A program made the position numbers and the translations under genes. DNA of 15,821 bases from Natronohydrobacter sp. (GTDB lineage: Bacteria > Pseudomonadota > Alphaproteobacteria > Rhodobacterales > Rhodobacteraceae), in assembly GCA_007123015.1 (NCBI GenBank), contig SKSL01000093.1, positions 1 to 15,821 on the forward strand, in the 5' to 3' direction. Of the stretch, positions 6,487 through 13,090 are shown piece after piece (within the stretch, counting starts at the first letter, position 1; each line of letters begins with the position of its first letter). A model generated the notes under the pieces. The model worked only from the letters and a program-made list of their open reading frames with translations, did no database searches and was not told where the DNA came from.

Positions 6487-6888
6487 TCAGGCCCCGACTT
6501 CGGGTGCGCGCAGGATCTGTACTCCGTTGATCAGCCAGCCTTCTGACGATTCGACCATGGCATAGGCCAGAAAATGCACGCGGCCCCTCGCATCGCGCAC
6601 CATGACGCGCTGAATCACATGCGGGCCGATCTCTTGTTGCTCAAGCATCTGCACATCAGCAGGACGGTGCACCATCGGGTAGCCATTCCGCACCATCTGG
6701 CCGAAGCGTTCCGGCGATCCGAACAGGCGCTTTATATTGGGGCTCGCATAGCTGAAAGCTGTCTCGAAATCATCTTCCAGAAAGGCACTGATCTGGTCCG
6801 AAATCACGTTCTGGATCGGATCGGCCTGAACAGAAACAGGCGCAAGAAGAAAAAGGCTCAGAGCAAGGCGGCGAATAACAGCGAACAT
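6487..6888 (-). CDS. Exported DUF4864 domain protein
   Basis: A 133-residue protein with a clear Sec signal peptide (MFAVIRRLALSLFLLAPVSVQA, cleavage probably after Ala22), so it should be periplasmic. The mature part, beginning DPIQNVISDQISAFLEDDF, with ETAFSYASPNIKRLFGSPERF in the middle and VHFLAYAMVESSEGWLINGV near the end, follows the pattern of DUF4864. This NTF2/SnoaL-like domain is common in Rhodobacteraceae and has no known biochemical function. The ATG at 6888 is fixed by GGAGGG (6896-6901) seven bases upstream. The frame stays open for another 151 codons, but those run into the divergent CHAD gene and carry neither a ribosome-binding site nor a signal sequence, so they are not used. 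Divergently arranged with the CHAD gene; the 99 bp between them should hold both promoters. Confidence 0.85.
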   Translation of the reverse strand: MFAVIRRLALSLFLLAPVSVQADPIQNVISDQISAFLEDDFETAFSYASPNIKRLFGSPERFGQMVRNGYPMVHRPADVQMLEQQEIGPHVIQRVMVRDARGRVHFLAYAMVESSEGWLINGVQILRAPEVGA

Positions 6889-6895
6889 TATTGGA

Positions 6896-6901
6896 CCCTC
6901 C
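6896..6901 (-). promoter_or_regulatory. Ribosome-binding site deciding the DUF4864 start
   Basis: GGAGGG on the minus strand, seven bases before ATG 6888. It places the start exactly at the signal peptide and rules out the long upstream extension. Confidence 0.8.
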
Positions 6902-6987
6902 ATAGGTGTGATACCCGGAACAGGGTGCCACGGATCACTTTTCATTGCTGCATTGCTCTTGATCCGGTCAGAATATAAACTTCGCGA

Positions 6988-7896
6988 ATGAAATTGTCTG
7001 CTCGGCTCACGGATCGCTCTGCAAAAGCCGCGCTTTGCCGCGTCCTTGATGAACGCGCCAGCATGGCCTGCACAGAGCTTTCCAACTACGGGGCCAATGC
7101 CGATTTGCGAACTTTGCGCAAGCGGGTCAAGGAGTTGCGCGGATTGCTGCGTCTGACGCGCTCTGGCCTTGCCGACGCAAAAGCGCTCGACATGCAGTTG
7201 CGGGATGCAGCGCAGGGCCTGAGCCAGACGCGCGATCTGGACGTGATGCTCGACTCGCTCGACACGTTGACCGCCGGGCTGCGCGCACCTGCCAGATTTG
7301 CCGAGTTGCGCCGCATTCTGCTTGACGCGCGCGCCGCGCAACCCGCGTCGGATCTTGTGTCAGCACAAAAGGCCTATCGCGCAACAATCGCAGCATTGCA
7401 GCAACGCGTGACGACGCTGTCGTTGACAGAGAAAGCATCGGTGCTGATCTGGCGCAATGCGCAGATCAGTTATCGCAGGGTCCAGCGCGATCATCTGCGC
7501 GCAAGACAAGCGCGTCGCAACGGCCTTGATGCAGAGCCATTTCATGAATGGCGCAAAGGGATCAAGCGGCACTGGTACCAGGCGCGTTTTCTGGCCGCGA
7601 TGAAGCCCGGAAAGATGAAGACGCATATTTCGCGCATTGATCATCTGGGCAAGACGCTAGGGGCGCATAATGATCTTGACGTGATGATGGGTTTTCTCGA
7701 CGCGACACCCGACCTGTCTGCGCAAGATGCCGAAGCCCGCGACATTCTGCGCCGCCATGTCCTGTCGCGCCGAATGACTCTCGCGCGCGACGCCTTGCAC
7801 CACGCAGAGACAGCCCTGGCACCCTCTCCGGAGGACTTGATCGAACAATGGCAATGCTGGTGGCATCACTGGCGCGCACAACGCAAATCCGTCTGA
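6988..7896 (+). CDS. CHAD domain protein
   Basis: A 302-residue all-helical, very basic protein. CHAD domains (conserved histidine alpha-helical) bind polyphosphate and often locate to polyphosphate granules. The two-fold internal repeat is visible. The first half has LRTLRKRVKELRGLLRL (40-56) followed by LSQTRDLDVML (78-88). The second has HEWRKGIKRHWYQARF (186-201) followed by LGKTLGAHNDLDVMM (220-234). In the first half the signature histidine position is Arg41, while His186 keeps it in the second. There is no N-terminal CYTH (triphosphatase) domain, so this is a stand-alone CHAD protein. No ppk or ppx gene is in the window. The ribosome-binding site before ATG 6988 is weak. The gene converges on the L,D-transpeptidase-fold gene with only 13 bp between stop codons. 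Family call is firm; polyphosphate binding is from family knowledge. Confidence 0.88.
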   Translation: MKLSARLTDRSAKAALCRVLDERASMACTELSNYGANADLRTLRKRVKELRGLLRLTRSGLADAKALDMQLRDAAQGLSQTRDLDVMLDSLDTLTAGLRAPARFAELRRILLDARAAQPASDLVSAQKAYRATIAALQQRVTTLSLTEKASVLIWRNAQISYRRVQRDHLRARQARRNGLDAEPFHEWRKGIKRHWYQARFLAAMKPGKMKTHISRIDHLGKTLGAHNDLDVMMGFLDATPDLSAQDAEARDILRRHVLSRRMTLARDALHHAETALAPSPEDLIEQWQCWWHHWRAQRKSV

Positions 7897-7909
7897 CGCG
7901 CGGCCACCC

Positions 7910-8410
7910 CTATGGCATGATCCGTATCGGCGTTCCGTCGCGCACCATGGCATAGATATCTTCCATCTGGCGATCCGTCACTGCGATACATCCATCGGTC
8001 CAGTCGCCACGTGCCCCTTGAAACCGCGGGCCTTGGCCGTGAATGAAGATATCGCCGCCCGGATCCCGTCCATTCGCCTGCGCGCGCGCACGGTCTACCA
8101 CATTGGGATAGCTGATCCCGATTGACAGGTGGAACGCCGAGTTCGGGTTGCGGCGATCAATGAAATAATCGCCTTCCGGCGTGCGCCGGTCGCCGCGATA
8201 TTGTTTGTGCCCATTCGGATTGCCGCCAAGCTGCACGCGGAAGGTGCGCAGCCGCTGGTGATGATGATAGAGATACATCCGCCGGGCGGATTTGTTCACC
8301 ACGATTTGTGTCACTTCCGGCCCGTTATAGGTTCGAAACTTGCTCGGTGTGCCGCAAGACGCCAGAATGCCGACCACTGCAAGGGCGACAAAAACGCGAA
8401 AAAATCTCAT
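7910..8410 (-). CDS. Lipoprotein with L,D-transpeptidase (YkuD/YafK-like) catalytic domain
   Basis: A 166-residue protein. MRFFRVFVALAVVGILASC is a lipoprotein signal with lipobox L-A-S-C (Cys19), so the enzyme should be membrane-anchored and face the periplasm. The YkuD domain spans about 33-166: strand motif TQIVVNKSARRMYLY, RTPEGDYFIDRR, then the active-site pattern IFIHGQG (His124) and WTDGCIAV with catalytic Cys141. Threonine replaces the more common serine before the DGC, and the residues after Cys are IAV in place of the IR common in cross-linking enzymes. This resembles the YafK/DpaA branch, where the E. coli member releases Braun lipoprotein from peptidoglycan, more than ErfK/YbiS. 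Which reaction is catalysed cannot be decided here. The ATG at 8410 has GAGG about eight bases upstream. It lies 82 bp after the sodium channel gene on the same strand. Confidence 0.87.
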   Translation of the reverse strand: MRFFRVFVALAVVGILASCGTPSKFRTYNGPEVTQIVVNKSARRMYLYHHHQRLRTFRVQLGGNPNGHKQYRGDRRTPEGDYFIDRRNPNSAFHLSIGISYPNVVDRARAQANGRDPGGDIFIHGQGPRFQGARGDWTDGCIAVTDRQMEDIYAMVRDGTPIRIMP

Positions 8411-8492
8411 GCTGCTGCCTCTGGATTTTTTCACCAGACAATGGCGCATCGCTACGATTCTGCCAAGAGGGCATGATGACCCCAAGGCGCGA

Positions 8493-9290
8493 TTATTCTG
8501 CAGCTTTGGTCTTGTCTTTCTCGGCTGCAGCGAGCCTTTCTTCGATAGCCGCCAGCCGTTTGAGCACTTCATCACGGTAATCCTCGGTCGCCTGATTGCT
8601 CTCGGCGGCATGCGCGTCCTGCATCGAATTGACGATCAGACCGACCAGCAAGTTCACCACTGCGAAGGTCGTGACCATGATGAAAGGCACGAAGAAGGCC
8701 CAGGCAAACGGATAGACCTCCATCACTGGGCGGACGATGCCCATGGACCACGATTCCAGCGTCATGATCTGAAACAGCGAATAGGCCGAATTGCCCAGAT
8801 CGCCGAACCAGTCAGGGAAGCTTTCGGCAAACAGCTTGGTGGCCATCACCGCGCCAATATAGAACAGCATGCCCATCAGCAGGAACACCGACCCCATGCC
8901 CGGCAACGCCTTGATGAACCCCTCGACCACCCGGCGCAGATTGGGGCTGACTGAGACCACGCGCAGCAATCGCAGGATCCGCAGCGCGCGCAAGACCGAA
9001 AAGGTCTGCGCCCCCGGCATGAGCGAGATGCCCACGATCAGGAAGTCGAAGATATTCCAGCCCGAGCGCCAGAATTGCCCACGCTGGGCGTGGAATTTCA
9101 ACACCAGCTCGACAACGAAGATCGAAAGGCAGAGCGTATCCAGCCCGATGATCAGCGGTCCCGCCACCCCCATCAAGGTGGCCGATGTCTCCATGCCCAA
9201 GAGCACCGCGTTGAACAGGATCACCACGATGATGCCATTGCGCACCCAAGGCTTGTCCAGAAAGGCGGCAGTCTTCTCGCGGCTGAGCAT
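8493..9290 (-). CDS. Voltage-gated sodium channel (NaChBac/NavAb family)
   Basis: A 265-residue single-domain (6-TM) ion channel that would form homotetramers in the inner membrane. Helices S1-S3 lie near residues 16-33, 48-68 and 78-93. S4 carries the voltage-sensor arginines at every third position in VLRALRILRLLR (about 99-110). S5 lies near 128-150. The pore loop contains TLESWSM (177-183), the selectivity-filter sequence characteristic of bacterial sodium channels such as NavAb. S6 (about 198-223) is followed by a helical tail, EVLKRLAAIEERLAAAEK, the C-terminal coiled-coil of this family. The ATG at 9290 is preferred over the one at 9296 because GAGGG (9298-9302) lies seven bases before the former and only one before the latter. 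Same strand as the RNA methyltransferase (38 bp) and the L,D-transpeptidase-fold gene. In other bacteria such channels support pH homeostasis, motility and chemotaxis; the role here is inferred. Confidence 0.95.
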   Translation of the reverse strand: MLSREKTAAFLDKPWVRNGIIVVILFNAVLLGMETSATLMGVAGPLIIGLDTLCLSIFVVELVLKFHAQRGQFWRSGWNIFDFLIVGISLMPGAQTFSVLRALRILRLLRVVSVSPNLRRVVEGFIKALPGMGSVFLLMGMLFYIGAVMATKLFAESFPDWFGDLGNSAYSLFQIMTLESWSMGIVRPVMEVYPFAWAFFVPFIMVTTFAVVNLLVGLIVNSMQDAHAAESNQATEDYRDEVLKRLAAIEERLAAAEKDKTKAAE

Positions 9291-9297
9291 GGTCATT

Positions 9298-9302
9298 CCC
9301 TC
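9298..9302 (-). promoter_or_regulatory. Ribosome-binding site deciding the sodium channel start
   Basis: GAGGG (GAGGGA with the next base) on the minus strand. Spacing to ATG 9290 is seven bases, to ATG 9296 only one, so the second ATG is the likely start. Confidence 0.7.
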
Positions 9303-9328
9303 ATAAACTGGCTGACCTGCGCGATATG

Positions 9329-10540
9329 CTATCTTGTGAACTGTGCTGCAAGCTCGACATGCGGCGAGAAGCGGAATTGATCGACCATCTGCACCCAGTC
9401 CAGCCGAAAACCGCCTGCGATGAGCGTTTTCGCATCACGCGCGAAGGTGACCGGATTGCAGGACACAGCCGCGATCCGCTTGACCTTCGATGCCGCGAGT
9501 GCCGCACTCTGCGCTTCAGCGCCCGCGCGCGGCGGGTCGATGACAGCGGCGTCAAACCGGGCAAGGTCTTCGGGCAAAAGCGGATTGCGGAACAGGTCGC
9601 GGACCTCATGGCGGATGCGTTTCAGACCCTGCGCGTCGCGCCAGCCCTGATCGAGCGCGGCCAGCATCGCAGGGTCGCTTTCGACCGCGTGGACTTCGGC
9701 CACTTGCGCCAGGGGCAGCGCAAACGTGCCGCACCCGGCAAAAAGATCAACACTCTGCGCAGCCCCGCCGACAGCTTCAGCGACCGCCGCCTGCAATGCG
9801 ACTTCAGCCTCTTTCGTCGCTTGCAAAAACGCCCCCGGCGGAGGCACGACTTGCGCAGGCCCGATCTGGTGCACAGGCGGACGCGCTTGCGCGATCACCT
9901 CTTGCCCCCATGTCAGACGCGCCAGCCCGGACTGGCCAGCCCATTGCCCGAGCGCCGCGCGCAAGGCCCCGTCCAGCGCCTTTCCCCCCGTCACGGCCAG
10001 ATCCAGACCTGCATCCGAGCGCGTCAGGGCCAGACCAAGCACAGATTTGCGTGACCCGAATTGCGCTGTCAGATTTTCCAGAAGCGGCAGGGCGGCGATC
10101 AGGTCCGGATGCAGGATCAGGCAGTCCGGCACAGCCGTCAGCACATCCGAGCCGCGTGCATGAAAGCCTACCAGCGCGCCCTTTTTCAGCTTGCGCCCTG
10201 CAAAGCCCGCGCGTCTGCGTGTGTGCAGCCCCGATATATGCGCCGGACGGAATGTCGCTTCGATCCCATGCGCGGCCAGCGCCTGCCGGATCACACTCTC
10301 TTTCCAGTCGCGCACAAAATCCGGCCGGGCATGCTGCAACGCACAGCCCCCGCACATGCGGTAATGGTTGCACGGTGGCTTCACCCGCAGCATAGAGGGC
10401 GTGATGATCCGCGGTGCGGCCATCCGACCATCGACCACTTCGCCTGCGACGGTTTCACCCGGCAAACTACGCGGGGCATAGACTGGCCCCTCGGCAATCC
10501 CGTCGCCATGATGGCCCAGACGCGCAATCGTGATCTGCAT
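9329..10540 (-). CDS. RumA/RlmD-type 23S rRNA (uracil-C5) methyltransferase with iron-sulfur cluster
   Basis: A 403-residue SAM-dependent RNA methyltransferase of the TrmA/RumA class that makes 5-methyluridine in RNA. A short TRAM-like N-terminus is followed by four cysteines for a [4Fe-4S] cluster: C57-x5-C63-x2-C66 (CNHYRMCGGC) and C140 (VPDC). The SAM site is DLFAGCGTF (about 265-273). DPPRAG (335-340) and SCNP with the nucleophile Cys361 are the catalytic motifs, and the C-terminus HVELAAQF matches the family's H-V-E ending. RlmD (m5U1939) and RlmC (m5U747) relatives cannot be told apart by eye, so no symbol is given. ATG 10540 is taken as the start; a GTG directly before it is possible. 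It lies 34 bp after the ABC exporter gene and 38 bp before the sodium channel gene, probably in one transcript. Confidence 0.92.
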   Translation of the reverse strand: MQITIARLGHHGDGIAEGPVYAPRSLPGETVAGEVVDGRMAAPRIITPSMLRVKPPCNHYRMCGGCALQHARPDFVRDWKESVIRQALAAHGIEATFRPAHISGLHTRRRAGFAGRKLKKGALVGFHARGSDVLTAVPDCLILHPDLIAALPLLENLTAQFGSRKSVLGLALTRSDAGLDLAVTGGKALDGALRAALGQWAGQSGLARLTWGQEVIAQARPPVHQIGPAQVVPPPGAFLQATKEAEVALQAAVAEAVGGAAQSVDLFAGCGTFALPLAQVAEVHAVESDPAMLAALDQGWRDAQGLKRIRHEVRDLFRNPLLPEDLARFDAAVIDPPRAGAEAQSAALAASKVKRIAAVSCNPVTFARDAKTLIAGGFRLDWVQMVDQFRFSPHVELAAQFTR

Positions 10541-10574
10541 CACGCAAGACCACGTCCGAAAAGTGCCGTGTCAG

Positions 10575-12464
10575 TCATGCTGCATCCGAATCAAACCCCA
10601 GAAACCCGCCGGATTGCCGCGCCCAGAACCGAGCATAGGTCCCCCCGCGCGCGAGCAATTCGTCATGTGTGCCCTGCTCGATGATATGGCCCGCGTCGAG
10701 CACGATGATCCGGTCAAGCTGCGCAATCGTCGACAGCCTGTGCGCAATCGCCAGCACTGTCTTGCCCGCCATCAGCGGCTCCAGCGCGGCCTGAACGGCG
10801 GCCTCAACCTCGGAATCCAGGGCGGATGTGGCCTCGTCCAGCACAAGGATCGGGGCGTCTTTCAGAAACGCGCGCGCAAGGGCAATCCGCTGGCGCTGCC
10901 CCCCGGACAACCGCACACCACGCTCGCCCAGATGGGCCTCATAGCCGCGCCGCCCTTCGTGATCCTCCAATCCCATGATGAAATCATGCGCTTCAGCGGC
11001 GCGGGCGGCCGCTTCGACCTCGGCCCGGGTCGCGTCTGGCCGCCCATAGCGGATATTCTCATAGGCTGAGCGATTGAACATCGCGGTTTCCTGTGTGACC
11101 ATCGCAATATTGCGCCGCAAACTCTCCTGCGTCACATCGCGGACATCTTCAGCGTCCAGAGTGATCCGGCCGCCCTCGACATCGTAAAGCCGCAGCAGCA
11201 GCGCCACGAGGGTCGATTTGCCCGCGCCAGAAGCCCCGACGATCCCGATTTTCTCACCTGCGGCAATATTCAAGTTTAGCCCCTCTACCCCGCCGGATTG
11301 ACGACCATAGGCGAAATCGACGGCCTCGAAACGGATCGCGCCATTCACACGGCCCAGATCGCGCGCATTTTCCGCGTCTTGCAGATTGGCGGGTTTGGTC
11401 AGGGTCTTCATGCCATCTTCGACTTCACCCAGATTGCCATAAATCGCCATCAGCACGAAACTGACCCAGCCGGTCATCTGGGCAATCCGGATCGCAACTG
11501 CCCCGGCGGCCGCAATCGCCCCTGGTGTCGCCTGCCCAAGCGTCCAAAGCCACAACGTGCCCCCGATCAACACCACAGGCAAGACACCCGCACAGAGCAT
11601 CAACCAGAATCGGAATGCGGCCTGAACTGCGCCAAATTCAACAGCACGGTCGCGAAAGATACCCATTGCATTCAACGCTGCGCGATCTTCGAAGGCAGCA
11701 TGGGCGAAGAGCTTCACAGTCTTGATATTGGTAATCGTATCAACAACTTGTCCACTCACCTGCGCCCGGGCACCGGCACGCGCGCGCGATGTGCTGCGCA
11801 CCTGCGGAAGAAAGTATCGGATCAGGCCAAGGTAGAAGACCAGCCAGATTGCCAGAGCAAGGGCAATGCGGCTGTCGATTGTCAGCAGCAGCACGACCGA
11901 GCCGATGATCGAGGCCATCGCAAAAGCCATGGTGTTGATCGTTTCATTGGCCACATCGGTCAGGGCTCGGGCCGTCTGCACCTGTTTCTGGGCGATCCGG
12001 CCTGCGAAATCATTATCGAAGAATGTCACTGGCTGGCCGAGCGTCCAGCGATTGAGCCGCGACTGCACCAGAACAAAGACATTGGGCTGGACCACAATCG
12101 TATTTGCCGCCGAAGACAGGCCAAAGGCCATTGGACGCAGCACCACGAAAAACAGCACGAACCCGATCACCAGCCACAGATGTTGCGCGAAAAATGCCTC
12201 CGCCCCTGTCTCGACTGCAGCATCGATGATCAACCCCAGCAGCAAGGCGGATATGACCTCTGTTGTGCCGACAATGGCCGAGATCACCGCCGCGACCAGC
12301 AAGACAGGCCATGCTCCGTGAACAGACCAGAAAATGAAGGCCCACAGAGTTTGCGGCGGGGCCGTGGGGGCAGGCTCGAACGCATTGATCAGCCCAGCCA
12401 ATCGCGCCACGAGACCTGTTTCCAGGCGGCTTTCGGGATGCTCAGTCTGGTGAATGTCGGTCAA
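10575..12464 (-). CDS. ABC exporter, fused membrane and ATPase domains (MsbA/MDR type); probable TTG start
   Basis: A half-transporter of about 629 residues that would act as a dimer in the inner membrane. The N-terminal part has six hydrophobic segments from about residue 40 to 340. The ATPase domain carries GASGAGKST (Walker A, about 410-418), LSGGQRQRIALARA (signature, from 519), ILVLDEATSALD (Walker B, from 539) and the switch histidine in AIAHRLST (about 575). Substrate unknown; the family exports lipids, drugs or peptides. The frame stays open upstream to 12638, but that part has no ABC character. TTG at 12464 is chosen because GGAG (12470-12473) sits five bases before it and the resulting N-terminus is of normal length. 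A GTG at 12410 is the main alternative, and no ATG is suitably placed. First gene of a co-directional run with the rRNA methyltransferase, sodium channel and L,D-transpeptidase-fold genes. Confidence 0.9.
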   Translation of the reverse strand: MTDIHQTEHPESRLETGLVARLAGLINAFEPAPTAPPQTLWAFIFWSVHGAWPVLLVAAVISAIVGTTEVISALLLGLIIDAAVETGAEAFFAQHLWLVIGFVLFFVVLRPMAFGLSSAANTIVVQPNVFVLVQSRLNRWTLGQPVTFFDNDFAGRIAQKQVQTARALTDVANETINTMAFAMASIIGSVVLLLTIDSRIALALAIWLVFYLGLIRYFLPQVRSTSRARAGARAQVSGQVVDTITNIKTVKLFAHAAFEDRAALNAMGIFRDRAVEFGAVQAAFRFWLMLCAGVLPVVLIGGTLWLWTLGQATPGAIAAAGAVAIRIAQMTGWVSFVLMAIYGNLGEVEDGMKTLTKPANLQDAENARDLGRVNGAIRFEAVDFAYGRQSGGVEGLNLNIAAGEKIGIVGASGAGKSTLVALLLRLYDVEGGRITLDAEDVRDVTQESLRRNIAMVTQETAMFNRSAYENIRYGRPDATRAEVEAAARAAEAHDFIMGLEDHEGRRGYEAHLGERGVRLSGGQRQRIALARAFLKDAPILVLDEATSALDSEVEAAVQAALEPLMAGKTVLAIAHRLSTIAQLDRIIVLDAGHIIEQGTHDELLARGGTYARFWARQSGGFLGFDSDAA

Positions 12465-12895
12465 AACAGCTCCGATACCTCTGCAGTGTGTCTGGAGGAT
12501 ATATCTCTTTTCTGACTGACATAAAGCAACGTCACGCCGGATGATCGCTGAACAGGTGGTTCTGCAGCCTGCGAACGATCCAGCCATGACGTGTCGACAC
12601 GCCATGATATCGTGTTCGCAATTGTCCAACAGCCTCAACCGCTCTCAGCGACCAAGGCGCGCCCAGAGGATCATGTCTGTGACCCGGTGCGACAGACGCA
12701 TTACCCCAGACAATACAGCAATTTCGATGCTGAGGACTGCAGCAGAGACCGCTCGACTGTTGCGCGTCGGCCCTTGCTTCTGCGCATCTGTTCGAGGGTG
12801 TCACTATCAACACTCCGTGTATGCTCATATGCAAACGACGCAACCCAACAACTTGGGATGTATCCACAGGGGAATCGCGTTTGGCCATGCTGAGC

Positions 12896-12907
12896 CTCGT
12901 TAACGAG
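12896..12907. repeat. 12-bp perfect palindrome
   Basis: CTCGTTAACGAG is self-complementary over all twelve bases, as expected for a dimeric repressor site. No gene starts next to it, so its role is unknown. Confidence 0.35.
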
Positions 12908-12974
12908 CGAAACCGGAGAATTTGTAGTTCAGGACGACAAGAAACGTCGCTTTACTCACTGACCATTCTCCATC

Positions 12975-12992
12975 TGGGATTGAAAAATCCCA
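12975..12992. other. Hairpin with GAAA tetraloop (plus-strand sense)
   Basis: TGGGATT (12975-12981) and AATCCCA (12986-12992) pair perfectly around GAAA, a stable GNRA-type loop when transcribed rightwards. On the minus strand the loop is TTTC. It lies about 100 bases downstream of the PP2C regulator stop codon and is not followed by a T-run, so it is not a standard terminator. Confidence 0.4.
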
Positions 12993-13090
12993 AACGAGAT
13001 TGCCCTCGGATGTGTCCACAGGAGCCGGCGGACGAAAACGGTGACGCCACAAAACCCGACGTCAGCGCACCATGCATAAATCCCTTCAAC

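Larger units (their letters stand above)
12856..13022. repeat. Pair of 15-bp near-identical sequences, 152 bp apart
   Basis: GGATGTATCCACAGG (12856-12870) and GGATGTGTCCACAGG (13008-13022) differ at one base. The first includes the inverted element GGAT-GT-ATCC. The TATCCACA part resembles a DnaA box with one mismatch. Two copies only, in a region with no gene. Confidence 0.5.
12465..13090. other. 626-bp stretch without a recognisable gene
   Basis: Lies between the ABC exporter and the PP2C regulator, both on the minus strand. Open frames of 99-120 codons exist on both strands but are rich in Cys, His and Arg, lack family motifs, and look like chance frames. The region carries a 15-bp near-repeat (12856-12870 and 13008-13022), a 12-bp palindrome (12896-12907) and a GAAA-loop hairpin (12975-12992). 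It should contain the exporter promoter near its left end and may contain a small RNA or the remains of a decayed gene. Confidence 0.6.

Noticed and set aside
11298..12515. A 405-codon open frame on the plus strand
   Set aside because: Fully opposite the ABC exporter, low-complexity H/Q/R/D composition, no recognisable domain.
12770..12810. TGTTCGAGGG resembling a tRNA T-loop
   Set aside because: No matching acceptor, D or anticodon stems could be built around it.
12861..12868. DnaA-box-like TATCCACA as evidence of a replication origin
   Set aside because: Only two imperfect boxes, no AT-rich unwinding element, and no dnaA, parAB or gid genes nearby.
12532..12888. A 118-codon frame on the minus strand in the gene-free gap, with similar frames on the plus strand
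   Set aside because: Unusual composition (many Cys, His, Trp), no start signals and no recognisable family; chance frames in non-coding DNA.
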